A DNA stretch of 6,651 nt, taken from a bacterium UBP10_UBA1149. Its GTDB lineage: Bacteria > Desulfobacterota > Binatia > UBA1149. The notes under the pieces are model-generated. The model saw only the letters and a program-made list of their open reading frames with translations. It did no database searches and had not been told where the DNA came from. Shown in pieces: positions 1 to 5,930 of this stretch (the stretch's first letter is position 1; every line of letters starts with the position of its first letter). Location: assembly GCA_002311335.1 (NCBI GenBank), contig DBZX01000008.1, forward strand, positions 1 to 6,651, given 5' to 3'. Position numbers and translations under genes: made by a program.

Positions 1-827
1 AAGCGAGCGCGGACGGCGGCCTCGGTATCGTCGCTCATGTCAAGTATCCAGTACTCGTCGTCGTCGAGCGCGCTCATGGCCATGGCTGCCACCTGGTCGG
101 GGCTTGTCAGCTCCAATTCCTGGCCCGCGCCAGCCAACATCTCGCGAATCTCGTCGAGCGTGGGCGGTGTCTGCTGACCCTCGTCACGCAGCAACCCACT
201 TGGGCGGTTGCGAAACGCCGTAAAAATATTGCTCGACACCATGTGCGGCCCCGGGTACAGCACCGACGCGCGGATGGCCGCGCCGGCCGCCACCAGCTGC
301 AGGTGTAACGCTTCGGTCAGCGTGCTCACCGCCGCCTTGCTGGTCGAGTAGATCGGCGTGGTCGGCAACAAGGTAAGCCCCCCGTTGCCCGAACTCGTGT
401 TGACCACGTGACCGGGCTCGCCGTGAGCCAGCATGCCGGGCACGAACGCGCGCAGGCCGTGGATCACCCCCCACAGGTTGACGTCGAGTGTCCACTTCCA
501 GTCGACCAGCGGCAGCTCCCACAGCGGCAGGTCCTCGTACACGCCCACGCCCGCGTTGTTGAACAGCAGGTGCACCTTGCCGTCGCCCAGTTCGACCGCG
601 CGACGCTCAAGTGCGACCACCGACTCGTAGTCGCTCACGTCAGTGACCACCCCGTGGGCCTTGCCACCGGTCTCGAGCAAGCCGGCCACCGCCGTGTCTA
701 GCGCCGACTGCTCGACGTCGGCCAGCACCACCCTCGCCCCCCGGGCTGCCAGTTCACGGCCCAGCGCCAGGCCTATGCCGCTGGCGCCGCCAGTAACGAC
801 GGCCGTTTTTTCAGCGTAGTCTTTCAT
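1..827 (-). CDS. Short-chain dehydrogenase/reductase, classical NAD(H) type (C-terminus cut by window edge)
   Basis: This is a Rossmann-fold SDR oxidoreductase, expected to interconvert an alcohol and a ketone in the cytoplasm. From ATG at 827, 275 codons are open to the left edge, so the C-terminus is missing. Seen in the protein: the cofactor motif TGGASGIG at residues 12-19; an Asp (D37) at the end of the second beta strand, which in this family favours NAD over NADP; NNAG at 90-93; and the catalytic set N117, S145/S146, Y160 and K164 (YSTSK). A PGP motif follows at 192-194. A GGAG ribosome site at 837-840, 9 nt upstream, supports the start. It is the fourth gene of the tetR-led series, 82 nt after the amidohydrolase, with no clear terminator between them. 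Oxidation of a hydroxyl made by the Rieske enzyme is plausible but inferred. The family call is secure; the substrate is unknown. Confidence 0.95.
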   Translation of the reverse strand, partial: MKDYAEKTAVVTGGASGIGLALGRELAARGARVVLADVEQSALDTAVAGLLETGGKAHGVVTDVSDYESVVALERRAVELGDGKVHLLFNNAGVGVYEDLPLWELPLVDWKWTLDVNLWGVIHGLRAFVPGMLAHGEPGHVVNTSSGNGGLTLLPTTPIYSTSKAAVSTLTEALHLQLVAAGAAIRASVLYPGPHMVSSNIFTAFRNRPSGLLRDEGQQTPPTLDEIREMLAGAGQELELTSPDQVAAMAMSALDDDEYWILDMSDDTEAAVRAR

Positions 828-836
828 TTCTCGGTA

Positions 837-840
837 CTCC
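837..840 (-). promoter_or_regulatory. Ribosome binding site of the SDR gene
   Basis: GGAG on the minus strand, 9 nt before the ATG at 827. It fixes the start of the SDR. The rest of the 82-nt gap (828-909) shows no convincing promoter or terminator, so read-through from the amidohydrolase gene is likely. Confidence 0.7.
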
Positions 841-909
841 CCGCGGCGACTTGCCCAACCCGCAATCGTTGGTATTCCACCCATCTCGGCGCGGGCAGCC
901 CAGGCACCC

Positions 910-2118
910 TCAGCCGGTGATGTCTTCCATGCGCGGGCCAACGCGCTCCACCACCGGTGCCAGGGCGTCGGCGTCAAAGCCATAGATCCGGACAGCGTTG
1001 CCGCCCAGCATGGCGCGCACTTCGTCAGCGGGCAGACCTTTAAAAGTAACTCTCATCTGTTCGAGGGTGCCGGGCCAGGCGCCCTCGGGGTGAGGATAGT
1101 CCGAGCCCCACAGCATGTTGCCCAGGCCTATGTCGTGACGGATCTCAGCCTCGTGCCGCGACATACACGACGCCCCCACGAAAACATTACGACGAAAATA
1201 ATCGCTTGGCTTCATCGACAGGTGACTCCGGTAGTCGCCCAGCTTGGCTGCAAAGTGCGTCTCCTCGTAACGAAAATCCATCAGCGCCGTGAACTCCGGC
1301 ACCCACACCGCCGTGCCCTCGGTCACCGCTACCTTCAGGCGCGGGTAGCGCTCAAACACGCCGCCCCAGATCATGAAGGTCAGCGGCCGCGCGGTCCACC
1401 ACGCCACCTCGCTGATATAAATACCCACCATACCCTGGCCCTCGCCGTAGTCCTTCATGGGAGCAGCACCAGAATGAAAGTTGACGACCAGGCCGAGATC
1501 TTCGCAGACCTCCCAGAGCGGATCGTAACGGCGGTGATTCCACGCCGGCTCGCGGCCCCAGCAAGTGGGCAGCAGCACCGACCGCAGATCGTTGTCATGG
1601 GCCCAGCGCGCCTCTTTGACCGCCTCGTCCACGTCCCACAGCGCCGGCACGATGGCCACCCCTGCGCGCCGCCCGGGCGCCTGCGCGCACAGTTCGGCCA
1701 ACCACCGGTTGTGCGCACGCGCACCCGCCCACTGCAGCTCGGGCACGATCTCCTCGGTAGGCAGCGACAGGCCCGCACCGAAGGGCGGCATGTTCATCTC
1801 GGTAATGCCGTCGGGAAAAATAACCTCGCCGGCGCAACCATCGCCATCCATTACCTCGAGTCTTATGTCCGAGTCCCACGCGCCCGACAGCTCGCGCTCG
1901 ATGCCCTTGCGCCACTCGTCGTTGACCTCGTCCACGAGAAAGACACGCGACGCCTCCTCGGTTTTCGCAATCTGGATGGGTAGAGCGAGGTCAAAAGTTT
2001 CGCGGTACTCGGGGTCAACGTAAGCACGGTACTGCTCGGGCGGCAGGCCCGCGTGGCAGTCCGACGATACAACGAGGCAACGGTCGGCTGCACCCTTGGT
2101 GGCGGAATCGTTGGTCAT
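910..2118 (-). CDS. Amidohydrolase-2 family metal-dependent hydrolase or decarboxylase (TIM barrel)
   Basis: A 402-residue protein of the amidohydrolase-2 family (the ACMSD-like TIM-barrel group), whose members hydrolyse, hydrate or decarboxylate ring-cleavage and carboxylated products. Visible marks: an N-terminal D20-C-H22 metal motif in SSDCHAG; NFHSG with H215 at a central strand; TEG with E267; and WGSDYPHPEG, where D340 is the expected catalytic Asp and H343 lies nearby. A C-terminal GGNAVRIYGFD ending is typical of the family. The first metal motif is D-x-H rather than H-x-H, as is common in this subgroup. The frame stays open upstream to an ATG at 2184, but that start would overlap the Rieske gene and add a basic, low-complexity tail. 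The ATG at 2118 has an AAGGAG site and starts just before the recognisable domain. It lies 19 nt after the Rieske stop, so the two are surely co-transcribed. The exact reaction cannot be read from the sequence. Confidence 0.92.
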   Translation of the reverse strand: MTNDSATKGAADRCLVVSSDCHAGLPPEQYRAYVDPEYRETFDLALPIQIAKTEEASRVFLVDEVNDEWRKGIERELSGAWDSDIRLEVMDGDGCAGEVIFPDGITEMNMPPFGAGLSLPTEEIVPELQWAGARAHNRWLAELCAQAPGRRAGVAIVPALWDVDEAVKEARWAHDNDLRSVLLPTCWGREPAWNHRRYDPLWEVCEDLGLVVNFHSGAAPMKDYGEGQGMVGIYISEVAWWTARPLTFMIWGGVFERYPRLKVAVTEGTAVWVPEFTALMDFRYEETHFAAKLGDYRSHLSMKPSDYFRRNVFVGASCMSRHEAEIRHDIGLGNMLWGSDYPHPEGAWPGTLEQMRVTFKGLPADEVRAMLGGNAVRIYGFDADALAPVVERVGPRMEDITG

Positions 2119-2130
2119 CGCAGATTTGAT

Positions 2131-2136
2131 CTCCTT
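2131..2136 (-). promoter_or_regulatory. Ribosome binding site deciding the amidohydrolase start
   Basis: AAGGAG on the minus strand, between the Rieske stop codon (2138-2140) and the ATG at 2118. The 12-nt spacing is a little long but workable. It supports the ATG at 2118 over the longer frame beginning at 2184. Confidence 0.65.
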
Positions 2137-2137
2137 T

Positions 2138-3133
2138 TCATGCCGGGGCGGCCTCCCCCGTAGCGAGCGCTGGCGCTTCGACACGCTCCGGGCCCACGGG
2201 CTCAGAATAAAACTGCCTGGTCCAACGCCTGAACTCGGCCAGGAAGCGGTCGCCTTCGCACAGCAACGGGTCGGCGCGGTGCATCTTGTGGTTCCATATC
2301 TCCATGTCCTGCTGCACGCCTTCCTTCATGGTGTCGATAAACTCCTGGCCGGCGCTGCCCTCGAGGTTGCGCGTCACCATGAACACCCAGCGCGAGTGAG
2401 AACGTGTGCGCGTAATCGGCGTGGTCGACGAAAACATCAACAAGCCCGCGTCACCGACGCCCTTTACCCTGACACCGGCAAGGCCGATGCACCAGGTGTG
2501 GCGCTCCAGCTCGGAGGTGTAGGTGCCGATCACCGTCTCGCGCTCGCTCGAACTTGCCATGCGCATGGTCAAGCCGCCGTCGAGGTACTCGATCTCGGAC
2601 TCGGGCACTTCCTCGTTCTCGTGCACGAAAAGAAAGTGAGGCGGGTCGCAGTTGTTCTCGGCCATGTCCTGAACGTGGGTCTCCACCTCGATCTCCCAGC
2701 TGTGGGGCTCGCTCCAATCGGGGTGATCGTACTCGGGTACTTCGGGCACGTCGAAAAACGGCGGCTCACCCAGCGCGTGGTGCCACGCGAACACCATTCC
2801 GGCGCACTCGACCACCGGCCATGTACCCACACGGGCCTTGGGCGGAACACGCTTTGCGTAGGGAATACCAACGCAGCTGCCGCCGGTGTCGAACTGCCAG
2901 TGGTGAAACGGGCAGCGCAGGTTCTCGCCCACGACCGTACCACCCTCGCCCAGGTGGGCGCCCAGGTGCGGGCAGTATGCGTCAAAAATCGTGGCCTTGC
3001 CCGACTCGGTACGAAACACGACGAGTTCTTTCTCAAACGCGTACACGCGCTTGACCCCACCGGGTTCTATTTCCTTGCTCCAAGCAACAGCGTACCAGCC
3101 GTTGGGTATGGGGGGAGCCGCTCGGTCTGTCAT
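2138..3133 (-). CDS. Rieske [2Fe-2S] non-haem iron oxygenase, KshA / DAF-36 / Neverland-like
   Basis: A 331-residue terminal oxygenase component. The N-terminal Rieske domain carries C54-x-H56 (in CPHLGAHL) and C74-x2-H77 (in CPFHHWQF), the four ligands of the [2Fe-2S] cluster. The catalytic domain shows D163-x2-H166-x4-H171 (ENNCDPPHFLFVH), giving the two His ligands of the mononuclear iron and the bridging Asp. D276 in QQDMEIW is the likely third ligand. The order CPHLGA, GG, CPFHHW, IPYA and an EN-x2-D-x2-H catalytic motif is what I know from 3-ketosteroid 9-alpha-hydroxylase oxygenases and the DAF-36/Neverland cholesterol 7-desaturases, so a steroid-like or other polycyclic substrate is a fair inference. 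At 331 residues it is somewhat shorter than the KshA proteins I know. Its start lies 4 nt after the tetR stop and its ribosome site is inside tetR. No ferredoxin or reductase partner is in view. It is cytoplasmic, with no signal peptide or clear membrane segment. Confidence 0.95.
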   Translation of the reverse strand: MTDRAAPPIPNGWYAVAWSKEIEPGGVKRVYAFEKELVVFRTESGKATIFDAYCPHLGAHLGEGGTVVGENLRCPFHHWQFDTGGSCVGIPYAKRVPPKARVGTWPVVECAGMVFAWHHALGEPPFFDVPEVPEYDHPDWSEPHSWEIEVETHVQDMAENNCDPPHFLFVHENEEVPESEIEYLDGGLTMRMASSSERETVIGTYTSELERHTWCIGLAGVRVKGVGDAGLLMFSSTTPITRTRSHSRWVFMVTRNLEGSAGQEFIDTMKEGVQQDMEIWNHKMHRADPLLCEGDRFLAEFRRWTRQFYSEPVGPERVEAPALATGEAAPA

Positions 3134-3137
3134 CGTT

Positions 3138-3788
3138 TCATTCTCCTTCGATTTTCAGCACACGGGTGCCGGTGACCGACTCGGCCAGAAGTTCGGCGAC
3201 GGCGACTGCCTGCCGTCGCAACGGGTAGTCGTCGAGATTTGCCCAGTTGAACATCAGCACGTAGAACGCGCCCATCACCAGCTCGACCAGGGAGTCGAGT
3301 TCACGGTCACTGCGCAGGTCATCGCCTTTAAGAAAAGCCGCGAACGCATCGTGCAGACGACGGGCCTGCTCGCCCCGCCCACCGTCGTCGTGGCCGGAAT
3401 GGATCATCTCGCTCAAGAGCTCGCGCCTGAGAGGCCCGCGTTGCTCGGCCGCCTCGGCCAGGTTGTCAAAGAACACGCGCACGCGACCGGCGGCATCCCG
3501 TGACTGCTCACGCGCGGCGTCGAGCTGGGCGAACAGTTCTTCGAGCGACTGGTCGGCTATGGCCCTGAGCAGCTGCGCACGCGAAGGGAAGTAGTTGAAA
3601 AAAGTTTTCTCGGAAACGTCCGCGCGCTCGCAGACATCGGCGACGGTGGTCTCGGCTACCCCGCGGCTGTCGAAAAGCTCGATGGCCGACTCGATGAGCG
3701 ACTGCCGCAGGCGCGCCTTGTTGCGCTCGCGCCTCCCGGGCGGCTGTTCTGCGATCTGTTTCAGCTCGGCTCGCGGTAAACCATTCAT
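3138..3788 (-). CDS. TetR/AcrR-family transcriptional repressor
   Basis: A 216-residue regulator with the usual TetR plan: an N-terminal DNA-binding domain at residues 20-75 and a variable ligand-binding C-terminal domain. The helix-turn-helix is clear at 49-68, with VADVCERADVSEKTFF followed by the NYFPSR signature. The C-terminal part is all helical in character and rich in Ala, Leu and Arg, with a hydrophobic stretch around 167-182. An 18-bp imperfect palindrome just upstream overlaps the predicted promoter, suggesting that the protein represses itself and, by read-through, the Rieske and amidohydrolase genes. The ATG at 3788 is used because the open frame and the N-terminal helix fit; no good Shine-Dalgarno site lies before it. 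The ligand is probably the pathway substrate or a metabolite of it (inference). Confidence 0.95.
   Translation of the reverse strand: MNGLPRAELKQIAEQPPGRRERNKARLRQSLIESAIELFDSRGVAETTVADVCERADVSEKTFFNYFPSRAQLLRAIADQSLEELFAQLDAAREQSRDAAGRVRVFFDNLAEAAEQRGPLRRELLSEMIHSGHDDGGRGEQARRLHDAFAAFLKGDDLRSDRELDSLVELVMGAFYVLMFNWANLDDYPLRRQAVAVAELLAESVTGTRVLKIEGE
3143..3148 (-). promoter_or_regulatory. Ribosome binding site of the Rieske gene, inside the tetR coding end
   Basis: AAGGAG on the minus strand, 9 nt before the Rieske ATG at 3133. It lies in the last codons of tetR, whose stop is at 3138-3140. Ribosomes ending tetR would therefore cover or release this site, so the two genes are likely translationally coupled. 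Confidence 0.8.
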
Positions 3789-3790
3789 GC

Positions 3791-3808
3791 AACTGTAAAC
3801 TTACTGTT
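3791..3808. promoter_or_regulatory. Imperfect 18-bp palindrome, candidate TetR operator
   Basis: AACTGTAAACTTACTGTT is a palindrome with 7 of 9 base pairs matching; the mismatches are at 3794/3805 and at the central 3799/3800. It is A+T-rich in a G+C-rich setting, lies directly before the tetR ATG and covers the predicted -10 box. Size, place and symmetry fit a TetR-family operator. A third CTGT element follows at 3811-3814, so a second, weaker half-site is possible. Binding itself is inferred. Confidence 0.6.
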
Positions 3809-3825
3809 CGCTGTACCTTTGTCAA
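3798..3825 (-). promoter_or_regulatory. Predicted sigma70-type promoter of tetR-Rieske-amidohydrolase
   Basis: On the minus strand a perfect TTGACA (-35, at 3825-3820) is followed by a 16-nt spacer and TAAGTT (-10, at 3803-3798; 3 of 6 consensus positions). Transcription would begin near 3791, only a few nt before the ATG at 3788, which implies a leaderless or nearly leaderless tetR message. The -35 box is convincing; the -10 box is weak. Confidence 0.5.
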
Positions 3826-3866
3826 GCGCGGCGGGCGGACTGCAGGCGCCCCCGGGCCGCGGGCAG

Positions 3867-5027
3867 TCAGAGGGTGGTCGTGTCGGTTGGCAGGCCGAGC
3901 GCCATGCGACCCGTGAGTTCGAGGGTGCGCTCGTTTACCATCGCGTGCTGGGTGGCGACGTGGATGTCGCGAAACAATCTCTGCATGGGCGAGCTCTCGT
4001 AGACAGCAGAGCCACCGGCGGCCGTGTAAAGAAAATCCACCGCGCGCACCGACGACAGCGTCGCGTTGGTGGCCGCCAGCCTGAGCACGCGGCGTTGCTC
4101 GTCGGGCAGGCTGCCCTGTTCCGCCGACGCCCACGCCGCCTCCACCGATTCGCGAAGCAACGCCCGCGCCGACAACAGGTCGGCCTCGGCCCGGGCCACC
4201 CCGGCTTGTACGGTCGGTCGCTCGGCCAGGGTACGCGCAGCCTGAAAGGGCACCTTGCTCGCCGCCAGTTCGAGAAACTCGGCCAACGCGCGGCGGGCTA
4301 TGCCCAGCGAAACGCAGGTGACCCCGCAGGCCAGCAATCCAAAAAACGGAAAACGTGACAACGGCAGGTCGAGAACCGGCGGGCGCGTGAAGGGGTCGGC
4401 CCACAACCCGGCCTCGACCACTACATCGTCGGCCTTGAAGTCGACGCTGCCGGTGCCCTTCAGCCCCGATACATGCCAGGTGTCAATGAACTCGAGTTGT
4501 GGGGGCCGCATGAACACCACGGCCTGCTCAAGCCCACCTGGACCGGGCGCTGCTTTGCCCTCGGAGTTGGTCATGCGGCAACCGCCCACCACCCAGCTGC
4601 AGTGCTGCGTGCCCGAGCCCCACTGCCAGGCGCCGTTTACGAGCAGGCCGCCGGCCGGCGCCGGCGCCGCCGTGCCCAGCATCGCCGCGTGGCCACCGGT
4701 AATGACGTTTGCGTCGCCGTACACCAGTGCCGCCGCGTCGGGTTGCAGCCAAGCCGACAAGGTCGAGGTGGTAGCGCCGATGCCGGCGCACCAACCGGTT
4801 GAGCCGTCGTAGAAAGCTATGTCTTCGACGAGCGCGAGGGTTTCGATCAGCGGCGTTTCGTCGCCGCCGTACACGGCTGGTACGCAGGCACGAAAAATAC
4901 CCGAGCCGAGCAACTCGGCCACGATGTCGTCGGGCAGGCGCCGGAGTTTCTCAATTTCGCCGCCGCGGCCGTCGAGTGCCGCCACCAGCGACGCCGGGGC
5001 TCGTGTGCCTTCGAGCAACGTCTTCAC
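3867..5027 (-). CDS. Acyl-CoA-dehydrogenase-superfamily flavoprotein, likely HsaA/DszC-type flavin monooxygenase
   Basis: A 386-residue flavoprotein of the acyl-CoA dehydrogenase fold with an Acyl-CoA_dh_2-type C-terminal domain. Seen: an N-terminal helical domain with LRRLPDDIVAELLGSGIFR (28-46) and VPAVYGGDE (49-57); DGSTGWCAGIG (74-84); a middle beta domain ending in GLKGTGSVDF (188-197); and a C-terminal LFRDIHVATQHAMV (351-364), with R353, D354 and H361. This GLxGTGS plus RD-x6-H pattern is what I know from two-component monooxygenases such as HsaA (steroid ring A hydroxylation) and DszC. I do not see the Glu motif of true acyl-CoA dehydrogenases. Such enzymes use reduced flavin from a partner reductase; the nitroreductase-like gene just upstream is a candidate (inference). 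The start codon is GTG at 5027, with a weak GGGGTG element 8 nt before it. It lies 52 nt after the nitroreductase stop and 78 nt before tetR. A dehydrogenase role remains possible. Confidence 0.88.
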   Translation of the reverse strand: MKTLLEGTRAPASLVAALDGRGGEIEKLRRLPDDIVAELLGSGIFRACVPAVYGGDETPLIETLALVEDIAFYDGSTGWCAGIGATTSTLSAWLQPDAAALVYGDANVITGGHAAMLGTAAPAPAGGLLVNGAWQWGSGTQHCSWVVGGCRMTNSEGKAAPGPGGLEQAVVFMRPPQLEFIDTWHVSGLKGTGSVDFKADDVVVEAGLWADPFTRPPVLDLPLSRFPFFGLLACGVTCVSLGIARRALAEFLELAASKVPFQAARTLAERPTVQAGVARAEADLLSARALLRESVEAAWASAEQGSLPDEQRRVLRLAATNATLSSVRAVDFLYTAAGGSAVYESSPMQRLFRDIHVATQHAMVNERTLELTGRMALGLPTDTTTL

Positions 5028-5079
5028 GCCGGCGTCACCCCGAACATCCCTGCGAGTTGGGCGAGTACAGCCAACGCGC

Positions 5080-5736
5080 CTACCACGCCTTCCCCCAGCT
5101 GTCTGAGAAGAACATCTTGCTCACCGGGCGCCGACTGATACTGCCGTGCCCACCCAGCACCGGGTATCCAAGCGGCACGGCCGCGGCCACGCCCCAGGGC
5201 ACGGGAAAACCCAGCAGCGCGCGAAGTTCTTCTTCGACCTCGCACAGCAGCGTCGTGAGCACGCAGCCCAGCCCCTCGGCGCGGCAGGCGAGCAACAGGT
5301 TTTCGACCGCCGGGGACACCGACGCGCCGCCGACCACCGACACGCGGTCGAGCGCCCGGTCGGTGATCGCCATGGCCTCGGGGTTGAAGCAGAACACGAC
5401 TATCGCCGGCGAGTCGGCCCAGTGTTCGGCCAGGTAATCTCCGGCAGCGAGCATGCGCTCCTGGCTGGCTTTTAACTCTGCGCCCAGCCCGTCGATGGCC
5501 GCGCGGTGCCCGCCCACGTAGCGCTGCCAGCAGTCGGCGTAGAGGCGGCCAGTGGCAGCCTTGAGCTCGGGGTCGCGCAGCACTATCGCACGCCAGGGTT
5601 GCAGGTTGCCACCGGTCGGCGCCCAGGTGGCGGCCTCGAGCACGCGCTCGAGCACCTCGTCGGGCAAGGGGTCGCTGCGCAGTCGCCTCACGGCCCGCAG
5701 GGTGCTCATCGCTTCGTAAACGCCGGTCTCTTCCAT
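5080..5736 (-). CDS. Nitroreductase-family FMN-dependent oxidoreductase
   Basis: A 218-residue protein of the nitroreductase family: FMN enzymes that use NAD(P)H to reduce nitro groups, quinones, enones or flavin. Visible marks: an N-terminal Arg-rich FMN phosphate segment (TLRAVRRLRSD, 12-22); APTGGNLQPW at 39-48; a GGASVSPAVENLLLACRAEGLG stretch at 136-157 ending in the family's GLG; and VPLGYP (187-192) followed by RRPV and a Trp-rich tail, as in family members. In the first segment L13 stands where these proteins often have Arg. The same frame is open upstream to 6105, but that extension lies antisense to the LLM gene and has no domain sense. The ATG at 5736 has GGGGGA 7 nt before it and gives the usual family length. 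It leads the minus-strand series and is divergent from the LLM gene. Supplying reduced flavin to the neighbouring monooxygenases is an attractive but unproven role. Confidence 0.92.
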   Translation of the reverse strand: MEETGVYEAMSTLRAVRRLRSDPLPDEVLERVLEAATWAPTGGNLQPWRAIVLRDPELKAATGRLYADCWQRYVGGHRAAIDGLGAELKASQERMLAAGDYLAEHWADSPAIVVFCFNPEAMAITDRALDRVSVVGGASVSPAVENLLLACRAEGLGCVLTTLLCEVEEELRALLGFPVPWGVAAAVPLGYPVLGGHGSISRRPVSKMFFSDSWGKAW

Positions 5737-5743
5737 CAATCGA

Positions 5744-5749
5744 TCCCCC
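5744..5749 (-). promoter_or_regulatory. Ribosome binding site deciding the nitroreductase start
   Basis: GGGGGA on the minus strand, 7 nt before the ATG at 5736. It is not a perfect Shine-Dalgarno sequence but is well placed, and it favours the 218-residue product. It touches the 3' arm of the hairpin at 5749-5790. Confidence 0.6.
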
Positions 5750-5790
5750 GGAGGCGAGCGCACCGAGGCGATGCGCGGCAACCGCCTCCG
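5749..5790 (-). repeat. Nested inverted repeat in the nitroreductase leader
   Basis: CGGAGGCG (5749-5756) and CGCCTCCG (5783-5790) are perfect 8-bp complements. Within the 26-nt loop a second perfect pair, GCGCA (5758-5762) and TGCGC (5772-5776), can form an inner stem. In the nitroreductase message this hairpin ends directly against the ribosome site, so it could affect translation start. There is no T run after it, so it is not an intrinsic terminator. In G+C-rich DNA such pairs also arise by chance. Confidence 0.5.
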
Positions 5791-5918
5791 TTCATACAAC
5801 AGCACCGCGAAGCAAAAAAGCCCCGATGCCGAGCCAGGCCCGTATGGCTTCAACAGCGACGCGCACATACCCTGCCGGGGGCCAGGGGCCGGAAACACAA
5901 TCACGTCCGTCTGCAACC
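5791..5918. other. Remaining divergent intergenic region, nitroreductase / LLM
   Basis: Together with the hairpin and ribosome sites this makes up the 194-nt gap between the divergent starts at 5736 and 5931, so promoters for both genes should lie here. I see an A6 tract at 5814-5819 and G+C-rich blocks, but no convincing -35/-10 pair on either strand and no copy of the palindrome found before tetR. No small gene is evident. Confidence 0.4.
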
Positions 5919-5922
5919 AGGA
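5919..5922 (+). promoter_or_regulatory. Ribosome binding site of the LLM oxidoreductase gene
   Basis: AGGA 8 nt before the ATG at 5931, in a short A-rich leader. It supports this start, which also matches the usual family N-terminus (a beta strand MKFGLFYE). Confidence 0.7.
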
Positions 5923-5930
5923 CATAAAAC

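Noticed and set aside
1090..1983. Plus-strand open frame antisense to the amidohydrolase gene (297 codons)
   Set aside because: His- and Arg-rich translation with no motif, lying opposite a well-supported amidohydrolase.
2119..2184. Longer amidohydrolase start at 2184
   Set aside because: It overlaps the Rieske coding end and adds a basic tail not expected in the family; the ATG at 2118 has an AAGGAG site.
2096..3175. Long plus-strand open frame antisense to the Rieske gene (359 codons)
   Set aside because: The minus strand here encodes a clear Rieske oxygenase with all metal ligands. The plus-strand translation has no domain pattern; it is a G+C-driven shadow.
3791..3825. KstR-type operator in the tetR promoter
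   Set aside because: The palindrome does not match the TnnAACnnGTTnnA form known for KstR, so a direct link to that regulator is not supported.
3826..3866. Terminator between the HsaA-like gene and tetR
   Set aside because: Very G+C-rich with short complementary blocks, but no stable stem followed by a T run.
3508..4404. Minus-strand open frame of 298 codons across the tetR / HsaA-like junction
   Set aside because: It is out of frame with both real genes and reads as Arg/Gly/Ala-rich shadow sequence.
5812..5840. Possible terminator or attenuator on the minus strand (T6 run after a G+C-rich stretch)
   Set aside because: The T run is real, but the stem before it is only about 4 bp with a G-T pair, and no minus-strand gene ends there.
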